From the NCBI GenBank assembly GCA_004794655.1, contig SMMW01000080.1, positions 217,501 to 281,500 of the forward strand: DNA of 64,000 nucleotides. Reading direction: 5' to 3'. The DNA is from Marisa cornuarietis. Its lineage: Eukaryota > Mollusca > Gastropoda > Architaenioglossa > Ampullariidae. The stretch's first letter is position 1, and the number at the start of each line of letters is the position of its first letter. Below are positions 24,901 through 37,325 of the stretch, in pieces. The position numbers and the translations under genes are program-made. The notes below the pieces were generated by a model. The model did not search any database and was not told where the DNA came from. It saw only the letters and a list, made by a program, of their open reading frames with translations.

Positions 24901-27900
24901 TCAGTCAACTTCCTGTTTAAGATTCAGAACTTCTGGATAGGAAAGCACCCTACTATTTCTTTTAGAGATATGTGAACTGGAACTTTCTCCAGCACCAAGG
25001 ACCGCAGATGCTGCTGTTACTGTACTCGACCCCTGCTTGAGAACTGAGGCATGCATTTCAATGTTATTGTCACAGGCTGCTCTTGGCTTAATGTGCATCA
25101 GAGAGGCTGGGCTTGGCTTGCGTCTGCTGCCCTCTGGCCTCTGCCCTTTGACTGGTAACTGTGCTTTGCTGCTTTTAGAATCGTTGTGAAACATCTCTGA
25201 GTGACCCTGAGTACGCTGGGCAGCATGGAAATATGCTGCAGTTTCATTGGATGAAAGTTTTCGTTGTTTTCTGGGGGCAAAGTCATCTGATGCACCTGCT
25301 CCCAATGGGGAGGCCAGCCGCACACGGCTGTTGTTGTGGCTTGATGCTCCCCGTGGCTCTTGCCGTGATGGCTGTGCAGACACTGAAGCTCTTGTTGACC
25401 CGATGGCAAGATCCAGAGGCATATCACTGCTCTGTCGATTCACACTGCGAAAGTCACAGTTAGCTCTTCCTTGACTGAGATCAGTTGCACCATCAGGGAT
25501 GAAATCGTTGGCACGTGGCCGTCTTGGATGATCTGCCTCTTGCTGAACGAAGACAGAGTTAGCCGACCGGTGTCCAGAAATAGTGTTCAGGTCTGAGGAA
25601 CTGACAGTGGTTGCCTGCACTGTGACAGGACCATGACCACGCATAGCATGTGGAGAAAGTGCTATATTAAGGAGAATGTTCACCCCCAGTCCCTGGTTGC
25701 CAGACCGGAAATCCGTGGATCCACCTCTAGTGTCTTCAAAGCCAGCCTGGTCATCATTTTCCTCTTTGGAGTCCTTGCACACAATCTGACCTGGACATTA
25801 CAAAGACAATTGATCATAAAAACATCTGTTAATTTTTTGGCTTATGCATTACAATTCTTAACTCTTTGTTCCTAAAAATATTTGTATTTATACTATTTAG
25901 TAGTAATAATAATAATAAAAGTGTGATTTATATAGTACGTCATCATGCTCATGAAGGAGCATGCTCTCAGCGCTTGAGACAAGTAGGAGACATGGACATG
26001 GACAACTGTGCAGACAAGTAACAAAAGACAAACACAGAAGATGCAAAAAGAAATCGGGGAACAAACAGCAAGGATGGAGAGTGTCCTCTTAGAAAACTTT
26101 TGTGCTGAGGTAGATCATTTACACTGTTAATTACAGTTTTCATTTTTTCTACCCCCTTTTTTATGCATACTATATTACTGTTTAGGGTTTTTTTGAGTTG
26201 AAGTGTGAAAACAAGATTGAGCAGAAATACAAAAGGCATATACATACATTTTTCTTACATCTCTCAGGTAAATGTTCATTTTATTGCTACAAGTACAGCA
26301 AACTTTATTCAGAAATAATTGTTTGTTACGTACACTCAAGTCATCTGTCAGATGTAAGGCAAGGCTGCAAGTGAACTTTGGCTGATGCCAGATGTCTTAA
26401 AGTAATTGATTTTGTGTCATACATCAAAGTGTTTGTGCACTATGGGCATGGATGCACAGTCATTTATGAGTGATCATATGCCTGCAATTTACTTCAAATT
26501 AAAGCCCCCATGATTTTGAGGATTTGTAAATTAATTTCCAAAACATTAAATAGCATCATAATTTTCTCTGTGTATGCCTCAAATACATTTTGATGATGTG
26601 TGGTCAGTAAGCTGATCACACTACCAGCAATTAATATATTTTAAAATGGCCAAAATCATGAGCTCTTTGTGTTTAATATCCTCCCTTATTTTCTTTTGTG
26701 ATTTAGTTTAAATTTGCTTGGCCTCAAAGTAACAGAAGTGGAAATCAGATTTCTTCCTGAAAGCAATTATAAATGTTTCTTTTATTCACAATCATAATAA
26801 TGTTTTTACCTTTTTCTCATAGTTTTTCATCATGATCTTTATATCCTTTCCACAATTTATACTTGCACAAGAACTGCACATCAATCAATTTTTCTCAAAC
26901 AATTTGTGTTTTGTAAGATCCACTATTATTAGTTCTAAAATTACTGCTAAGGGAGACATTCACCTGTTGTAGGGCTGCGATTTATTCGCATTGTCTTCAG
27001 CCAACGATCAAAGTGTATAATATCCATAAAGTCCATACGCTGGACAATGTCCACCACCAGCTCCTTGGCCTGCTCTACACTTATAAAATCCTCTTCCTCT
27101 TCATCCTCCTCCAAATCTGCTGATTACATACAAATAGAAATAAAACAACAATGAAAATTTTTTAATTCTTAACAAAGCTGCTGTTTGAAAGAAAACACCA
27201 GAACAATCAAGAAAAATCCTGCTTCTAAGTAGGTTTAATACAGGCTATCAAATAAAGATATTGGTCAATAACATTTGTGAATAAAACAACTGAAATATGA
27301 CTGTATCAGCATGACAACCACATCTTTTCTTAAGTCTTTTCATGCGGTTTCATTAGCATGATCAATCACATTTAATTTTAAATATCTAATTTATTTATTT
27401 ACTCTACTCAGTTCTTCAAGCCATGCACTACAACAGTCGATAACAATTTCATCTTTGAGTGTCAGGGAGATGAATGAAAGTATAGATGACCAAAACTGTG
27501 GTTTTAAATACCATGTAGAAAACAATCTGCTCAGCAAGCATTAAAAGTGTAAAAATCTAGCTGACAGCTGATATTTGATAACAAGGAATGAAGAAATGTA
27601 AGATTTCATTTGTCTGGCTTATTGCAAAATATTTTAGATGATAAAACCTCCTTCCTGTACTTTTACATTTTCAGACTTTTGATGCCAAACCTTTTCATGT
27701 CCAATTGGTTAATTTTTTTATGTGATTTGGATTTCCCTTTAATGATTTATGCAATTTTCTGTATGAGGGTAACACTAACTGATCTTAAAATTATGATTGT
27801 TACTTTCTGTAATTTCTCTTTAAACTGAATCAATATTTGAAAAACATAAAAAGAATAAGCTGGAACAAATTTATCAATAAAGGCTATAAAAGGCTTATCA

Positions 27901-29818
27901 CAAACAAGCAGCAGGAAAATTCAGGGAAACAACTCTATACCATCACAAATATTTGCCTGTATCTGCATATTAATCTTAAATCTATTGGTGTCGTGAGCAA
28001 TAAACATGTTACAATAGTAGGTAGATGAAAATGAAAAAGCCAAATAACAGTTAACATCAAAGAAAAAGAAAACAAAATGTTACTGGGACTGATTCTTTTA
28101 AAAATAACATTTACTCAAAGACTACAAGAAATACACCTGGCAAATGACCATATCAAAATTTCTCAACAAATATGCAAACACTAACCTGGCATCTGCCTTT
28201 GGGGAATATCATGACCATCTCTGAAATTGCTCTCATGGGTAACGTGGCTCCTAAACATGCTGGTACCATCACCATCAACAGACACTGCAGAGTGGGGTGA
28301 GTCATCATTTTGGGATTCTTCCTGACTTTTCATGCTTGGTGACCCAGCCAAGTGACCTTCTTCACCACTATCTGAGTCCCTCACCACATGTGCTAAACCT
28401 GGCTCTGCTAAGGTCGAAGTTTCAAACGCATCAGCTTCAGACTCCTCCAGGTCAATGGTAAGATGAGGAGAGGCCTCTGGCGTGTCCTCTCGATCATGAC
28501 AGTCAAGGTCAATGCCATCTAGATTGTGACCATCACGAGAGTTGGAAGGATCAGAGCTTGCACTGGACAGCTCTGAACCCATGATGGCAAGGTCCTGTGC
28601 ATTCGGGACTAAATATTGCATGGGGCTGGTGTCACTTGTTGACTTAAGTCCTGTGAGGTCACGTATTTGCCGCACCATCTCATTTAGCTTGTTGATGCCC
28701 ATGGCCGAGGGACGATACCATGCCTGTCCAGCAAGAGGATTGATTAGGTTTAGTCCTAAATAAAATGGGGCATACGGCTGATTCATTGATGGTGGGCGTT
28801 TCTGTGCATAGAATTTGTATAGAGCTACTGGATCTCTTTCTGGAACATCTGGTTCTGCCCACACTCGTGCATTTGAGAGTCTGTGATTCAGACGTGTGGA
28901 TCCTTGGAATCGACTCAGCATCTGTGATGAGAATGTCAGATACTCTCTGTTGTTATAGTCCTGACAAAGAACAATATCACCCCACAAAAGTTTCTTGTGC
29001 TCTGTTGATTTGCGAAGTTTTAAGTACATACAGAAGAAGAAACACAAAGAGAAAATGACCGAATTGGGGTTGTAGGGGCCCATTTCATGCGAATCAAATA
29101 AACGTGTTATCTTTCCTTCACGGACACAAACGGTCTGAGAAATTTCTGCTACACTTTTCTGCCCTTTGCCCAAGGATCGTAACATTTGTTGTTTTAGTTT
29201 TAGAACGTTTCGCATATTTGCAAACTGGTTATCCCTAGTCAACGATGCGGGATAGTTCTTTTGACGTAGATAACGTTCTATACTTGCAAGCATCGCTCGG
29301 AGACTGCAAGGTTCGTATTCGCTGCCATCCGTTTTTCGAACCACCAGGAAAAAGGATGATAAATACTTATCTAAATCTGGCGGTGGGATTGTTTCCGGTG
29401 GTCTTAGTTCATTCAACGATCGCATGTATGTCGCCAGTATACGCATATCAGCACCTGTCTTTCTGTGTGTGTTTCGATTTTCGCTGCCTGAAACGATGGA
29501 GCTGCTTGTAAATGACGAAGACCTCTCATGACTTACAGATGTGACTTGCATCTGTGACGAATCTACGTTGTCACTCCTTTTTAGCTCCAGCTGCTGACAA
29601 AACGACTTCAGAGCTGCCTCAGCCTCTGCCTCCACAGTTTCGAGTTGATCCCCTCTGGTATGCGGCGCATCCAAAGTCGCCCCATCAGTCACATAACTTT
29701 TGTCGTTCTTGCTTGTGTCGTCTGCATTTGCAATTGAAACTGGGCTTCTTTCGTCACGATCGCAATCTTGCGGGGTGGTGCAAGAAGTCTTCTGGTCATC
29801 CATTTCAGATACATGCAT
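24901..29818 (-). CDS. Gene 2: Crypton-derived (DUF3504-type) nuclear protein, 891 aa
   Basis: Three exons on the reverse strand: 29818-28186, 27116-26964 and 25790-24901. All junctions are GT..AG, both introns are phase 1, and the total is 2676 nt. The first ATG has a weak context; M6 (29803, GAAATGG) is a stronger alternative. After an acidic, Ser-rich N-terminus, residues about 125-400 match the Crypton-derived domain: ILATYMRSLNE, DLDKYLSSFFLVVRK, SLRAMLASIERYLR, LLWGDI, ERDPVALYKFYAQKRP, FYLGLN and WYRPSAMGINKLNEMVRQIR. Unlike gene 1, no N-H-x-x-R follows, so the recombinase site is lost. Exon 2 encodes an acidic run and a helical FDRWLKTMRI that parallels gene 1 exon 3. The last exon is disordered, with a basic RKQRK and a C-terminal LNLKQEVD (SUMO-like). 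Probably a nuclear regulator and a paralogue of gene 1. Confidence 0.85.
25903..25995 (-). mobile_element. LINE 3'-tail fragment in gene 2 5'-truncated form
   Basis: Located just upstream of gene 2 exon 3, inside intron 2. On the reverse strand it runs GTCTCAAGCGCTGAGAGCATG, then a copy of the 'tgagcatgatga' region, then (TTA)n. This order is the same as at the 3' end of the LINE at 56975-60152. No coding sequence remains. Confidence 0.6.
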
Positions 29819-32800
29819 CAGAAACGAAAAAACACGGCGTGAAAGGGGTAGATTTGAGAGAACTCTTGGCAGCAGTTGATGGTTGCATCTGGTTTGTCCA
29901 CAAGTCGCCAGCCATCATAAACTGTTGTCCCTGCCACCTACACACACGGGAGGTAACTCTCGCACACCACTCCCTGCCAGCATCCGCAGCTAGCAGACGA
30001 TCATCCGCAACGTTCGAAAGACGCTTTTCCCGCAGCTATCGAGCTCGAGAAAAAGCTCACAGACGTGGCATATTAGATCACCGACGATTGTAGCAAAACC
30101 TTCTGGTAGATATGTGGAGGTTTGTTTCAGGTATAAGATAAGGCGTGCCAGTTTGCGGGGCTTGATATACCGCCCCACTTATCACACGGTGTACACGACT
30201 CGATCAACTGCTTATCTGCTTTATCCACAGATATGTCGGCACGCAGCTGTTTGGTCTACACTGCCTGACCACGACAGCAAGGGTGGCCGAGACGTTATCA
30301 GACCCTTCTGCATCACGGCCAAGCTCCGCCTTATCCAGCCTCCACGGATATTTCGGTAGAACGACCGAGAGAGATAAATGCTGATGTGAGTGGCATTATC
30401 TCCATAACAACGGGAGCATCAAAGTCACATAGTTAAAGGGGAACATACACATCTAGAAAAGTGTTGCAGGCGATAAAGTCACGTCAACGTCATGCAGTAA
30501 TATGCAGTATCGCGCCAATGACACTTCCTTTACTAAAGGCATTAGACAATTTAGATTGGCAATGTCGCGTAGACTGACTTGACAGAACGTCCGTGGTTGT
30601 ATAACCGGCCCACCTAACATCCCTTACTCCATCTCCAGATTAGGGGTAAAGTTACATGAAAACTCGTCAGTAAGTAGGCTGTTTAGGGTCAAGGCTGGGG
30701 CTAGAACAGTCCTCTCATGTATTGCTACAAACGTACGTAGGATTGTCATGAGCAGCTACATCAGTGATAACGAGATACAGCCGTGCTGAAAAAGTATCAA
30801 AGATGCAGATGGTGAAAAATAATTCAATGACTAATTGACTGACTGGATGCTATTGATGTAGTGGTTTTGTAGCGTTGGAATGAAATCTGTGTGGGTGGTG
30901 GGTGGGTGGGTGTGTTTCTGTATCTCCACCTGATCGGTTGATATTATAATAATAATAACTTGTACATTGCGCCCATGAACACGTTCATGCACACACACGC
31001 ACGCACCCCACCAGTTGGAGTCTGCTTTTTCAGATGTGCCAGCAAAGAACTTATTTATTTTGCGGTACGCCGGACTTAGCTGTGAGACGTGAAAAGCAAG
31101 AGAAAAATACAGCATTGTTGAAGGGGTGGGAGCAGAGGAGTGAAAGAATGAGGTAAAATGAGTAGCAACAAAGACACCCGAAAAAGGAAAAAAAGGAAAC
31201 TCAAGAATAATATCCCATGTATGCTAGTAGATTAGCGGCGATCACTGCTTGGGCAGGGGATGACGAAACAAGACTTTGAGGATAATACGGTGACAGTGCT
31301 GCTGGTGCTAATGTTAATAAAAAGTGTTTTGCTGCCGGTGACGTTGCGTCACCAGTTTTGTTAGCATTAGCATTAATCAGTGGTAACAATAACAGTAGTA
31401 CATGTAATAACATTTATTACTTATTTTAAAAACAGTTTCCGAAAACTAGACCTAGAAGAATATCGGTCGGTGTGTCTTATCAACTATCTTCTGTTGATCA
31501 GGCAGCCAAAAACAGCACCAACGTCCTCTCTCTCTCTTTCTGTGTGCGGAAAACGTGATTATAAGAGCATATCATAGTCCTGTCCACAGCCATTTCATAC
31601 AAAGAATAAAGCTGTGTCATTCATATCCATTTTGCATATCTCTATCAAACCATAGTTCACTTATCGGAAAACACTTTCAGCTACATTTGATTAAGTAATT
31701 AATGTTTGCAAACAATAATAATAAAACCCAGAGAAAGAGAGTGTGTGTGGGGGGGGGGAGAGAAAGAAAGAAAGAGAGTCAGACACAAAGAGTAAGAGAT
31801 AATGCGAAGCACATAGAGAAAGAGACATTGAGAGACAGACTGAGATAGGCAGACATTCTGTCCAACTGACACAGAAAGGGGAAGGAGGGAGGTATGCACA
31901 CGTAGGAAGCGAGAAAGAGAGAAAGAGAAAGAAAAGAGAGAAGTGCTACTATTCTGCTATTCTTCTCTTTGTGAATAGAAATTGTTTTGCTAGTTTGGAA
32001 AGGTGCATGCACCAGCAGCAAAGCTGCTACACGGGTACGCGCGCAACTAAAAGTTCCTGAGAACACTGCACCTGTCCACCGTTGCTGGCACCAATTCTAG
32101 CCAGTGGCATTACAATATTCGAACATTCGGAATTGTGTCCTCGAAGACAAAAGGAATTATCTCTCTTTGGGGCAGCGATATCGCCAACTTCTACTTTGAC
32201 TTTTCCGTTGCATTCTGTCACTCCGAAAGAGAACATCTGCTCGCGACTGGATCGTTTCGAACGGAATCTTCAGTGGCGAGAATACAAACTGTCATCACCA
32301 AGTCACTGGTACAAATGCGCAGGATTAGCAAGTCGCCAGTGAGAATATAGCCACATGCAGGCTACTGGCCAGAATACACACTCCCAATTGCGAGTCACTG
32401 AACATGTATTCTCTCAAGCAAGTCACTGGTGAGAATACACATTCATCTCACGAATGTCCGCTCTTGAACCAAGAAAACTTTCTAAAGCTGGCACATATTA
32501 TATTATAGTTACCCCCAAGTCTGTAGGAGGATATCGTGCATTATAGGATCTCTTCCTTTTAGACACGTGCAGACACATCCACATCACATGCAGTTATTAA
32601 CGCGCATTACCAGCCTATACTACGAGACTGGTATCATTTGATTTAAAAGACCATAACGGAAAATACTGTGAAGACGTTGAAAACAATCTTTCCTAGACAT
32701 AGCATACCTCTGTTTCTTGTTCTCACTTTCTTTCCTTTCCCCCTCTCTGTGTGTTCTTCTTCTTCTTATTATTGTTATTTACAAACCTGAGTCACTGAAT

Positions 32801-33140
32801 CAAAGTGCATACAATGGTCTTCAGTTTATTTCTGAGACATTTTCAGAATGCATGAGAAGCATTCTGGAAATCATGAAATAGCAATATATCCGATGGTCAC
32901 AATCCAACTACAAGGTGGACAGATAAGAAGGCAACTGCCTATCGGGCGAACAGACTTTATGCTCAAGAAGCAGTCAAGCTGAGCTGGTGATTGGTCGGAA
33001 AATTCCACAAAACTCTTGCAATTGATATCTCATGTAATCGACCATGAAGTCCACAGACAAGATACAGAAAAGAAAGGAATGTCGAAACTGTGTACGTGTA
33101 GATGAGAAAAGACATGCCAGACATCATCTAGTTCTGTTAA
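29819..33140. other. intergenic DNA upstream of gene 2
   Basis: No convincing gene. It holds the presumed 5' UTR/promoter of gene 2 (no TATA box identified), a GGGTGGGTGG tract at about 30895-30910, a short (AAT)n at 30950, GA-rich simple sequence at 31730-31950, and imperfect direct repeats of an 'agtcactggtgagaataca' type at 32265-32450. Open frames here are short and compositionally biased. Confidence 0.55.
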
Positions 33141-33149
33141 AGCGAGGTA

Positions 33150-33640
33150 GGGGAAGCGAGGAAAGCGATACACACATATCAGTGCCATCAATACTTGGTC
33201 TGTCGGCTGACTTTGATACCCTTGGCCACAACATTCTTTTCCAGCTACTTCGTGTGACTTTTGGCCTCTCGGGCATTATCACGAAATAATTCAAGTCCTA
33301 CACAACAGACCGCACTCAGTCTACAATAATCCATGATTTGACATCCACATCTATTGCCGTGAAGTAAGGAATGCCACAAGGTTGTGTTCTCGGGCCACTT
33401 TTGTTTGTCGTGTTCAGCCACTGGGCCCTGTTAACTGCCAGCTTGGAACCCGATACCACATGTATGGTGACAATACACAGCTACTGATTGTTTCTGGCGC
33501 ACATTTCTGAGCTACAGCATCTTGTTGTCACCATAGAGAATACTGTGAACTCAGTGAAGGAGTCGGTCTTATCCCGAGTCGGTCTCCGATTTGCGTATGC
33601 CGACCTCCTGTAAGTGTGGGGTATCAAACGGGATAAGTTC
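33150..33640 (+). pseudogene. LINE reverse transcriptase fossil (CR1/L2-like)
   Basis: Broken frames carry RT landmarks in order. LGLSADFDTLGHNIL is the LSAAFDTxDH block, and FGLSG follows. Then come SYTTDRTQST, GMPQGCVLGPLLF, and MYGDNTQLLI (the YADDTQL active site, with the first catalytic Asp changed to Gly). In-frame stops and frameshifts separate the blocks, so it is inactive. Ends could not be set. Confidence 0.8.
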
Positions 33641-35181
33641 GAAAATTGGAAAAAGGAAGTAAAGAAATAAATGAAATAACTGGGAAAAGGCGAGGTAGAA
33701 ACAAAAGGGAGACGGGAGTTCCTATCTTTGATGATACCACCTGTTTTTATAGCAGTAGTTCAAAGTGTGGCTTCCAGAATAAATCACATCTCTCGATCTT
33801 ATTACATTCTTATTATCTGTCCATGATATCTTTACAGATTGTATCTAATGGCATCTTTTACGACAAAACATTTTATAGAATAAGTAAGCAGGAGTACCGG
33901 GGAGGACGACCTTTTCGGGTCACTTGCATTAATTATAAATTGTAAGTGATCGTTTGTTTCCAGTACATAACAGGATGCTTACAAGTTATTTTTCGACTTG
34001 CAATATCTACATTTTGTTTACACAGAAAAAGTTTGAAAAAAGTGTACACATCTAGGATCTACAACACTGCATGAGATGAACATTGTACGTGTGAGTGATC
34101 ACTGATCAGTAAATGAAGGGAAAGGAAGTAAAAATATCAAACTTGTCACACCCCTTCTTTAGGAAAATGTCGAAAGATTAAAGTTAACGAAGCTTTAAGA
34201 CAATGCAAGGTTTATATATCCTTCACCCTAATACATGTGGGATGTCACAGATTTGGGTACGACTATTACAGGCAGCAGTAACTCTAGTACCAAGGCCTAC
34301 TCTTTATAACATTTTTTGAAGTCTAGCTTTAATTTTTTTTCTCGTGATGCCTTTTGTTTTCGCTTTTGTGTAAAAGAAAAAAGAAACGAAAAAATATTAG
34401 ACCAATGCCGCGGGCCCGGGTACACCCTCCATCCCTGCCCCTTCGTCTCGTCCGGACTGAGTAAGGATCTTCTGATGTTTTGTGTGAATTATTCTAGTCT
34501 TTATAGAGGTTGATAGGAATGTGTGTTTGAACAGACGTGTCTATCGTTAGGAACGCTGTCTGCACGATTTAACGATGCTTTGTTCAAAAGTGTGAAATTA
34601 ATAACAAACTTTATGCAGCTGTAATTTAAACGAACCAGGAGCAATCACTTACGACATCATTCGTCGCTTAAAAATAAATGTAGAGCATCTCTGCGTCATA
34701 GGCACCTGCCCATCGTTAGGAGTGGGTCTGCATGTATTACTTCACGGACTTGCGGTTGAAGCGCTGTTAATAAAAATAGTATTATATTAGCAAGGCGAGT
34801 GACACGTGATAAACTGGAGACATAACAATTGATAATATGTACTGTGCTCTAAATACCAGCAAGGTATCAAGAAGACGTGAAATTCGTCCTTCTTCTGTCT
34901 TCTTTTTGTACTCTCGCACATGTCATATTTCTTGTCGCAGGCAAACAGGAATACGGAGGCACATCCACATGCACACACGCACATACAGTAACTGATATGC
35001 ACGCAGACTCCCCATCCTCCCCCCCCCCACACACAGATATGGAAGAAACACGCGCCCTCCACCACATACACAAATACAGAACACATACACCCACCCTCCG
35101 AGACACATACACACACACACAACCCTCGCCCTCCACACAGAGAACACACGCGTGGACACATGTCAGAGATATATATTACTA

Positions 35182-35187
<6 letters not shown>

Positions 35188-35241
<54 letters not shown>
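35188..35241. repeat. (CA)n microsatellite
   Basis: Uninterrupted CA dinucleotide run of about 27 units, directly 5' of a LINE tail fragment. Confidence 0.97.
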
Positions 35242-35244
<3 letters not shown>

Positions 35245-35248
35245 TGAC

Positions 35249-35321
35249 AAGCGCTAAGAGCATGCTCTCTATGAGTGTGAATATGCGCTATAAAAATCTT
35301 CACTACTACTACACACACTTG
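35249..35321 (+). mobile_element. LINE 3'-tail fragment
   Basis: GCGCTAAGAGCATGCTCTCT, TATGAGTGTGAATATGCGC and TATAAAAATCTTCACTACT match the terminal about 70 bp of the LINE at 56975-60152 almost base for base. It ends in a short (ACT)n. This is a dead-on-arrival insertion joined to a CA microsatellite. Confidence 0.85.
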
Positions 35322-36036
35322 CACCCAAATACACACGCACGTGGGTGAGATGGGGGAGGGACGGGAGAGAGGTTGACGAGCTGTGCCGGTGAGATCGAGA
35401 CGATGACAAGTGCGTATGATGTCATGTTTGTACGACAACAACACGACATACCGGTCGTGCAAAGGGCGGAAAGTTCACTTTCCAAGTGGAGATAGCCCTG
35501 AATGATGGCGACAGCTGCTTGCTGGTGATGCTGGTGCTACTGCTTTTTCTCCTCTTTTGTCGATCTTCGTTGTGGTGGTGTATGGTGGTGATGATGGAGA
35601 AGTGGTGGTAGGGCTGTGACGATTATCGTTGTTGTCAGGAAAGCGCTCGTTCTCCATCTTTTAGGCCTATTTCTCAAGATTTCAGCTCGCTGGGGCGGTC
35701 GTTCCAATAACAATGAACGAAAATTTTGGTGCCACAAATTCAATTAGAAGAGAATGCAGAAGGAGACTTGCTTAACTTGTGATAAAATATTTACTGAAAA
35801 TGTGAGACAACCGTAAACAACAGTTTGTTGAAATCGCAATATCAGACACTCATTAATGGCCACTCATGGTCTACCTTTTATTCAACTGCTATTTTCTTGT
35901 TGACAATGCATGCTATGAACTTAACTTAGACGATCTTTGGTGAAGTCCGAATGGTTTGCCACTTTAACGTTCTTTATATGTACATGTATTTGATAGAATA
36001 AGGGTTGTAATATGTTGTGAACTGAGTCTCCATCTT

Positions 36037-36255
36037 TTGCGCCCCTGTTTAAATCTTTTTAGAGAGAAATCGAAGAAAGAAGATGAACACAAAGACGAAG
36101 TGGAGATAGAAGAAAACCATTACTGTTACGTTACAACCTTGCAAAACTGGGAGATGTGGACACGACTAGCAAACCCCGAGTATTGTGGACTAGACAGTGC
36201 GAAGGATGTATCACATGGATCCATGTATTTCCCTAACAATGCTTTGTTTCATTGA
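36037..36255 (+). other. orphan exon-like open frame, unrecognised
   Basis: A polypyrimidine-AG (AAATCTTTTTAG) precedes a frame that starts EKSKKEDEHKDEVEIEENHY and ends FPNNALFH before TGA at 36255. The acidic/basic start and Tyr-containing motifs resemble the cytoplasmic tail of a membrane receptor, but I do not recognise a family. No partner exons with clear coding content were found nearby, so it may be a stray exon or chance. Confidence 0.3.
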
Positions 36256-37164
36256 CCCTTAACAGACCTCTCAGCTGTTTCTGTAATCAAACTGCTTTGA
36301 AGGGTGTGATCCCCAGGGGTGCTGAATCCCGCTGAAGTAGAGGTAGGGTTAAAAAATGGTAACGGGAGAGTGATCGTCGAATGCACCAGAAATGAGCTGG
36401 ATCATTATCAAGGTCTTGAACGCTGATATTTGTGTATTATGAAGTTTTAAGGTTACGAAAGCTGATGAAGTATTTGGCCATGGATGCTGATATTTGTTTA
36501 TTGTGGAGTGTCTCAGTTTATTCGCGTGCTGTCGGTGTTTTAATTTCTTGTCTTAAAAAAGAAATATTTATCAGTTAACGGGTCTCCACTCTCACTCTTG
36601 ACGATCAACTGATGTAGACAGATGTCCGCTTGATTTAAATGATTTGTTTGCGTGTATGCATGGGACTGTGAATTGACATGAGGTTTGAGACACAGGGCAC
36701 GACAGTTATAACCATCAACATTGTTCAAATCACTAGCTTGAAATTTACGAGAAGGGAGCAGAGGGTGTAGACAGATCGTTATCTGGAAGGTCTAGAAGCG
36801 CCATCCTGCCAGATAACCGTCCTCGTTATCACCTTGTCGAACGTAACAGCTGATACTCGACTAGCACTTCAGCAGGATGCGGTGTACTGAGCCCACAGGT
36901 CAGAACGCTCGCGGTGGTTTGAAGAGTCCTCGTGCAGACGAACAGTGGAGAGGTACTAGGGATGGTAGGGGTCTACAACAAAAGCAATAGCACGAGTGAA
37001 ACAGCGGCTGTCGGATAATCTGATAATATAATGCAGTACAGTTTGGAAATACAAGCAAGGACATCAAGCTTTTTGACTAGCGGATTTGTAGGTAACGATA
37101 TTCAAATAAGAAAAACGTCCTGGGCAGTTTGCAGCTCTGCTGCACTAATAATCAAAGTACTATT

Positions 37165-37325
37165 CCTGACTTGTACCTCATCTTTATGTTGTTCAGTGTC
37201 CCTATGTGTACCTCACTGTCTATTGGTTGTTATGTTTCTTTCTATCAAATTGTACTGCGCAGAGAGTGCGATCTGTCTTATTCGTGATTCTGCGCATTAT
37301 GAGTTCGCATTATTATTATTATTAA
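37165..37325 (+). repeat. (TTA)n-tailed dispersed repeat, copy 1
   Basis: Shares 'cttgtacctcatctttatgt' then 'tgttcagtg', 'gcgcagagagtgcgatct', and 'gagttcgcatta' with 45862-45998, and ends in (TTA)n. The shape (shared 3' end with a trinucleotide tail) suggests a LINE or SINE 3' end, different from the GCGCTAAGAGC family. Confidence 0.6.

Noticed and set aside
32265..32450. Imperfect repeats of 'agtcactggtgagaata' as a tandem array
   Set aside because: Spacing is irregular and similarity low. I cannot support more than a loose direct repeat.
34787..35348. Several Cys/Val- or Thr/His-rich open frames
   Set aside because: They translate CA/TG-rich simple sequence and have no independent coding signal.
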